From positions 24,580-88,579 of IMG/VR virus record IMGVR_UViG_3300034093_001036: a stretch of DNA of 64,000 nt; one strand, given 5' to 3'. This document shows, one piece after another, positions 63,676-64,000 of the stretch. The DNA is from a virus. The position numbers and the translations under genes were made by a program. Position 1 is the stretch's first letter, and each line of letters opens with the position of its first letter. Under the pieces are notes generated by a model that saw only the letters and a program-made list of their open reading frames with translations, was not told where the DNA came from and ran no database searches.

Positions 63676-64000
63676 ATGGACCAAACAGAAGAATCAGTAA
63701 CAGTAATACCAAACACAACGCAAGAATTCCTTTTATCTCAGATTAAAATAAAAGATGAGCGTATTGCTCAACTTGAAGAGCACACTCAAAAAGTAACCCA
63801 GCGCTCTTATTCCGATTCAGCAGACCGTAACCGTATGGTTGAGGGAATGAAGGACTGGACCCTTAGTGAATTAAGTAATGAAGACATCACTGAATCTCAA
63901 GCAGAACAAATTGCTGAAATCATGGGCTTTGAATTAACAACAGAGTTTGAATTGGAAGTTACAGTTCTTTATTCAGTTACTGTTAATGCTCGTGATGAAG
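63676..64000 (+). CDS. Early protein, C-terminal part outside window
   Basis: The frame starts MDQTEESVTVIPNTTQEFLL at an ATG after AAAGAGG and is open to the right edge (108 codons). A helical segment (KIKDERIAQLEEHTQKV) leads to a beta segment (FELEVTVLYSVTVNARDE). The family is not identified from the visible part. Confidence 0.65.
   Translation, partial: MDQTEESVTVIPNTTQEFLLSQIKIKDERIAQLEEHTQKVTQRSYSDSADRNRMVEGMKDWTLSELSNEDITESQAEQIAEIMGFELTTEFELEVTVLYSVTVNARDE

Overview
The window is one stretch of a tailed double-stranded DNA phage genome (Caudoviricetes). It is AT-rich. Head genes (portal, prohead protease with nested scaffold, HK97-fold capsid, major tail protein, tail chaperones) have the layout usual for actinobacteriophages. 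A GP88-like early protein, a class II (B12) ribonucleotide reductase and many leaderless promoters also point to a low-GC actinobacterial host. The host itself is an inference. No terminase, integrase, polymerase or tRNA was seen, so the genome continues on both sides.

Layout. (1) 1-28.2 kb, leftward: tail protein running off the left edge, putative Dit-like protein, a 2955-residue tape measure, two paralogous tail chaperones, major tail protein, neck proteins, capsid, protease/scaffold, portal, a LamG-type virion protein and nrdJ. (2) 28.3-36.8 kb, leftward: a dense cassette of 2-oxoglutarate/Fe(II) oxygenases of several subtypes, a JmjC/cupin oxygenase, an AspH-type oxygenase, a methyltransferase, a sulfotransferase-like protein and two paralogous beta-rich proteins. 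(3) 36.8-45.2 kb, leftward: fibre and adsorption-apparatus proteins, the first-transcribed side of the cassette being a fibre with FN3 domains, a Pro/Phe/Cys repeat and a C-terminal Hint (intein-like) domain. (4) 45.3-45.9 kb, rightward: a secreted lysozyme-like protein with its own promoter. (5) 45.9-54.6 kb, leftward: a GlcNAc-transferase-like enzyme, two more oxygenases, a small Cys protein, a second Hint fibre, collagen-like fibres and a holin-like membrane protein. (6) 54.6-64 kb: small early-type genes in short operons on both strands, separated by intergenic regions that repeatedly carry terminators, GCACGT motifs, DnaA-box pairs, TGTGA-N6-TCACA palindromes and extended -10 promoters.

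Working model. Both Hint-domain fibres head gene strings of protein-modifying enzymes: ten oxygenases in all, plus glycosyltransferase, sulfotransferase-like and methyltransferase genes. Most of the classical oxygenases carry the prolyl-4-hydroxylase-type Lys ten residues after the distal His. One trio (two oxygenases plus a GT60-like GlcNAc transferase) next to a TPVAP-repeat fibre resembles the eukaryotic Skp1 pathway of prolyl hydroxylation followed by GlcNAc addition. The phage may therefore hydroxylate, glycosylate and autoprocess its own Pro-rich fibres. This is an inference from sequence and gene order.

Regulation. At least thirteen leftward genes have a TGN-TATA(A/C)T box five to seven bases before the start codon, as expected for leaderless transcripts. 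The early region has four perfect Crp/GlxR-like palindromes, two of them centred near -64 of predicted starts.
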